A model generated the notes under the pieces. The model was not told the origin of the DNA, ran no database searches, and saw only the letters and a program-made list of their open reading frames with translations. Of a stretch of DNA of 64,000 nucleotides, positions 61,301 through 64,000 are shown in pieces; the first letter of the stretch is position 1, and each line of letters begins with the position of its first letter. The DNA lies in assembly GCF_012033785.1 (NCBI RefSeq), contig NZ_JAAVJC010000003.1, positions 24,309 through 88,308 of the forward strand, written 5' to 3'. The position numbers and the translations under genes were made by a program. The stretch is from Streptomyces bohaiensis (lineage in GTDB: Bacteria > Actinomycetota > Actinomycetes > Streptomycetales > Streptomycetaceae).

Positions 61301-61779
61301 CCGCCCGCACCGAGACCCGGCTGGCCGAACTCGGTCTGGAACTCCCGGAGGTGGCGGCGCCGCTGGCGTCCTACGTCCCGGCGGTGCGCACCGGTGCCTA
61401 CGTCTACACCGCGGGCCAGCTCCCGCTGGTGGACGGCAAGCTGCCGCTGACCGGCAAGGTCGGTGCCGAGGTGACCGCCGAGCAGGCGAAGGAGCTGGCC
61501 CGCACCTGCGCGCTCAACGCGCTGGCGGCGGTGAAGTCCGTCGCCGGTGACCTCGACCGCGTCGCGCGCGTCGTGAAGGTCACCGGGTTCGTCGCCTCGG
61601 CCCCGGAGTTCACCGGTCAGCCCGGCGTCGTCAACGGCGCCAGCGAGCTGCTCGCCGACGTGCTCGGTGAGCGCGGTGTCCACGCGCGCAGCGCGGTGGG
61701 TGTCGCGGTGCTGCCGATCGACGCCCCGGTCGAGGTGGAGATCGTCGTCGAGCTCCAGGGCGCGATCGACCAGAGCTGA
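61297..61779 (+). CDS. RidA family protein
   Basis: 160 residues from GTG 61297. RidA/YjgF family proteins hydrolyse reactive enamine/imine intermediates from PLP enzymes. Visible: SYVPAVRTGAYVYTAGQLPL, ARTCALNALAAVKSVAGDLD, VVKVTGFVASAPEFTGQPGV and the end SAVGVAVLPIDAPVEVEIVV. The Arg of the classic active site ('R.AVGV.xLP') is replaced by an 'RSAVGVAVLP' arrangement that keeps an Arg. Operon with DUF4177. Followed by a strong terminator. Confidence 0.92.
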   Translation: MTARTETRLAELGLELPEVAAPLASYVPAVRTGAYVYTAGQLPLVDGKLPLTGKVGAEVTAEQAKELARTCALNALAAVKSVAGDLDRVARVVKVTGFVASAPEFTGQPGVVNGASELLADVLGERGVHARSAVGVAVLPIDAPVEVEIVVELQGAIDQS

Positions 61780-61830
61780 CCGCGGGCACACGCGGCACGC
61801 CGCCGATGCCGCGGCGTGCGTCGAACCGCC

Positions 61831-61863
61831 GGAAGGGCGGGCCGGTTTCCGGCCCGCCCTTCC
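61831..61863 (+). terminator. Terminator of the DUF4177-ridA operon
   Basis: GGAAGGGCGGGCCGG - TTT - CCGGCCCGCCCTTCC, perfect 15-bp stem. Confidence 0.88.
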
Positions 61864-61952
61864 GCGTGCGGTGCCACGCCCCTGGGCGGTGGCGTGTGAC
61901 CGCGGCTCGCGCCCCCTGCCGCCGTCGAGGCCGGTGCCAGCAGAATGGGCGC

Positions 61953-63905
61953 ATGGCTGATCACCCCGACCACCCCGACCACGGCGTCCACCCCGACCAC
62001 GCCCCCTCCCGCGCGGGCGAGGGCGCGGGCGACGCACCCGCGCCCCCCGGCACCTCCGGCGCAGACCGCCCGACGGCCTCCGGCCCCGCCCCCGAGTGGG
62101 AGCAGCGGTTCCGCGCTCCGCGCACCAGCCTGCCGGAATGGGCGGAGGACGCACCGCACCGCAACCTGTTCGTCTCCAACGCGACCGGCATCTTCGAGCT
62201 GTACACCTGGGACCGGACCACCGGCGAGCAGCGGCAGGCGACCAGCCGCCCGAACGGCACCACCGACGGCACCCTGACGCCGGACGGCGCCTGGCTGTGG
62301 TGGTTCCGCGACACCGACGGCGACGAGTTCGGCGTCTGGGTGCGGCAGCCCTTCGAGGGCGGCGCCGACGAGCCTGCGGTGCCCGGCCTCGCGCCCTCCT
62401 ACCCGGGCGGGCTGGCGATCGGGCGCGACGGCACCGCCGTCATCGGCCGCAGCACCGAGGAGGACGGCTCCACGGTGCACGTGGCGGCGCCGGGCGCCGA
62501 GCCGGTGGAGATCTACCGCCACCGGCAGACCGCCGACGTCGGGGACCTCTCCCGCGACGGCACGCTCGTCGCCATCGAGCACACCGAGCACGGCGACGCG
62601 ATGCACTCCGCGCTGCGGGTGGTCCGCCTCGACGGCACGCTCGTCGCCGAACTGGACGACACGGCGGGCGGCACCGAGGAGTTGTCGCTGTCGGTCATGG
62701 GGTTCTCGCCGGTCGAGGGCGACCAGCGGCTGCTCGTGGGCCATCAGCGGCGCGGCCGCTGGGAGCCGATGGTGTGGGACCCGGTCGCGGGCGGCACCAC
62801 CGCGCTGCCGGTCGAGCTGCCCGGCGACGTGCACGCCGAGTGGTACCCGGACGCCTCCGCGCTGCTGATCGTCCACTCCTACCGGGCCCGCAGCGAGCTG
62901 TGGCGGCTCGACCTGGCCGAGGGCGCGCTGACGCGGGTGGAGACCCCGCCCGGCACGGTCTCGGCCGCGACGGCGCGCCCGGACGGCACGGTGGAGTACC
63001 TGTGGTCCTCGGCTGCCGAGCCGCCGCAGCTGCTCTCCACCGGGGGCGGCGTCGTCCTCGACCCGCCCGGTCTGACCGCGCCGCCCTCGGTGCCGGTGAC
63101 CGACGTGTGGGTCGAGGGCCCCGGCGGCGAGGTGCACGCGCTGGTGCAGCGGCCTGCGGGCGAGGGACCGTTCCCGACGGTCTTCGAGGTCCACGGCGGT
63201 CCGACGTGGCACGACAGCGACGCGTTCGCCGCGCAGCCGGCCGCCTGGGTCGACCACGGGTTCGCGGTGGTCCGCGTCAACTACCGGGGGTCGACCGGCT
63301 ACGGGCGCGCGTGGACCGACGCGTTGAAGCACCGGGTGGGGCTGATCGAGCTGGAGGACGTGGAGGCGGTCCGCGCCTGGGCGGTGGAGACCGGTCTGGC
63401 GGACCCGGAGCGGATCGTGCTGACCGGCGGGTCCTGGGGCGGCTACCTGACGCTGCTCGGCCTCGGGACGCGGCCGGAGCTGTGGACGGTGGGCGTGGCG
63501 GCGGTGCCGGTCGCGGACTACGTCGCCGCGTACGAGGACGAGATGGAGGCGCTGAAGGCGCTGGACCGGACGCTGTTCGGAGGTGCGCCGGAGGAGGTGC
63601 CGGAGCGCTGGGAGGCGTCGTCACCGCTGACGTACGTGGACGCGGTCACGGCGCCGCTGCACATCACGGCGGGGGTCAACGACCCGCGGTGCCCGATCCG
63701 GCAGATCGACAACTACGTCGCGCGGCTGCGGGCGCGGGACGCGGTCTTCGAGGAGTACCGCTACGACGCGGGCCACGGCTCGCTGGTGGTGGAGGAGCGG
63801 ATCAAGCAGGTCGGCATGGAGATCGACTTCGCCCGGCGGATGCTGGAGCGGGTCGACGGTGGTGCCGGGCCGGCCGCGGGGGCGGCGGGCGACTCCGGCG
63901 CCTGA
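61953..63905 (+). CDS. S9-family (prolyl oligopeptidase-like) peptidase
   Basis: 650 residues: a disordered His/Pro N-terminus, a beta-propeller with repeating NLFVSNATGIFELYTWD / DGTLTPDGAWLWWFRD / DVGDLSRDGTLVAIEH blades, and a C-terminal alpha/beta hydrolase with the triad Ser494 (GGSWGGYLTLLG), Asp577 (GVNDPRCP) and His608 (AGHGSL). EVHGGPTWHDSDAFAAQPAA is the oxyanion-side motif. Cytoplasmic, no signal peptide. Would cleave short peptides or acyl-amino acids. Good host codon use. Confidence 0.93.
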   Translation: MADHPDHPDHGVHPDHAPSRAGEGAGDAPAPPGTSGADRPTASGPAPEWEQRFRAPRTSLPEWAEDAPHRNLFVSNATGIFELYTWDRTTGEQRQATSRPNGTTDGTLTPDGAWLWWFRDTDGDEFGVWVRQPFEGGADEPAVPGLAPSYPGGLAIGRDGTAVIGRSTEEDGSTVHVAAPGAEPVEIYRHRQTADVGDLSRDGTLVAIEHTEHGDAMHSALRVVRLDGTLVAELDDTAGGTEELSLSVMGFSPVEGDQRLLVGHQRRGRWEPMVWDPVAGGTTALPVELPGDVHAEWYPDASALLIVHSYRARSELWRLDLAEGALTRVETPPGTVSAATARPDGTVEYLWSSAAEPPQLLSTGGGVVLDPPGLTAPPSVPVTDVWVEGPGGEVHALVQRPAGEGPFPTVFEVHGGPTWHDSDAFAAQPAAWVDHGFAVVRVNYRGSTGYGRAWTDALKHRVGLIELEDVEAVRAWAVETGLADPERIVLTGGSWGGYLTLLGLGTRPELWTVGVAAVPVADYVAAYEDEMEALKALDRTLFGGAPEEVPERWEASSPLTYVDAVTAPLHITAGVNDPRCPIRQIDNYVARLRARDAVFEEYRYDAGHGSLVVEERIKQVGMEIDFARRMLERVDGGAGPAAGAAGDSGA

Positions 63906-64000
63906 CGGCCGACCCGCCGGCCAGCGGCAGCGTCCCGTCGTTGGCGAGCAGCACCAACGACCGCCGTGCCGCTTCCAGGTTCAGTCGGGCGTGCTCGGCG
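63802..64000 (-). CDS. Possible glycoside hydrolase family 3 protein (C-terminal part, runs off the window)
   Basis: The minus frame entering from the right edge reads AEHARLNLEAARRSLVLL then ANDGTLPLAGG, the 'A..S.VLL.NDG.LPL' junction of GH3 enzymes. It then becomes Arg/Pro-rich and overlaps the S9 peptidase gene antisense until a stop at 63802, so the conserved part ends near 63915 and the true end is uncertain. A GH3 enzyme ending here would lack the second domain. Confidence 0.4.
   Translation of the reverse strand, partial: AEHARLNLEAARRSLVLLANDGTLPLAGGSAVRRRSRPPPPRPARHHRRPAPASAGRSRSPCRPA

Overview
The window is high-GC (about 70 percent or more in most genes) actinobacterial DNA, almost certainly from Streptomyces or a close relative. 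The right end carries a conserved Streptomyces neighbourhood (metallophosphoesterase, GatB/YqeY protein, class A penicillin-binding protein, wblA, DUF4177 and RidA proteins, S9 peptidase), starts are often GTG, and a SAM-IV riboswitch, a class largely confined to actinomycetes, is present. The ends are ordinary chromosome; the middle (about 10.7-55.4 kb) is accessory DNA.

Layout. 0-2.1 kb: a minus-strand BcrA/LanF-like ABC exporter (ATPase, permease, start of a second permease) behind a small unrecognised ORF. 2.1-3.6 kb: a short Sfp-type phosphopantetheinyl transferase that lacks its usual N-terminus and has Gly in place of the metal-binding Asp, then an OGG-fold protein. 3.8-10.7 kb: a SAM-IV riboswitch in front of a five-gene, overlapping operon (CMD/AhpD fusion, FecB-like lipoprotein, FecCD permease, ATPase, large FAD/NAD(P)-binding protein), read here as a sulphur-responsive uptake and processing system.

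11-33.5 kb is a polymorphic-toxin locus read leftward. A giant secreted RHS/YD-repeat protein (25.35-33.46 kb) carries an internal ricin-type lectin, the RHS core, a Hint domain and a C-terminal PD-(D/E)XK nuclease-like toxin. Its cognate immunity gene follows, then about 14 kb of lower-GC DNA holding a bank of immunity-like genes (SUFU, ankyrin, HEAT-like, SMI1-like, DUF416-like and unknown), two orphan Hint-toxin tails with their own immunity genes, and many IS and integrase scars. One orphan is an ADP-ribosyltransferase whose catalytic Glu motif has been pushed out of frame. Three near-identical Hint DNA segments in the same orientation could act as recombination arms for swapping toxin tips. 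The RHS gene shows a frame switch near 32.59 kb. A large secreted DNRLRE/FG-GAP protein is transcribed divergently from it.

37.4-47.3 kb holds a hypothetical protein, an 1,098-residue nuclease-methyltransferase-specificity protein resembling type ISP/IIG restriction enzymes but without a helicase, a cyclase-family hydrolase, a protein with an eCIS-type N-terminal tag and an HExxH motif, a fragment of a restriction specificity subunit, and a PH-domain protein. 48.2-55.1 kb holds a tyrosyl-tRNA synthetase gene converging on a tightly overlapped five-gene operon: DUF4254 protein, PLP-dependent decarboxylase, GT9 glycosyltransferase, aminoglycoside-phosphotransferase-fold protein, GT4 glycosyltransferase. 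It looks like an undescribed small-molecule or glycoconjugate pathway next to tRNA-Pro(CGG), with tyrS either a resistance or substrate-supplying copy. From 55.4 kb on the sequence returns to core chromosome.
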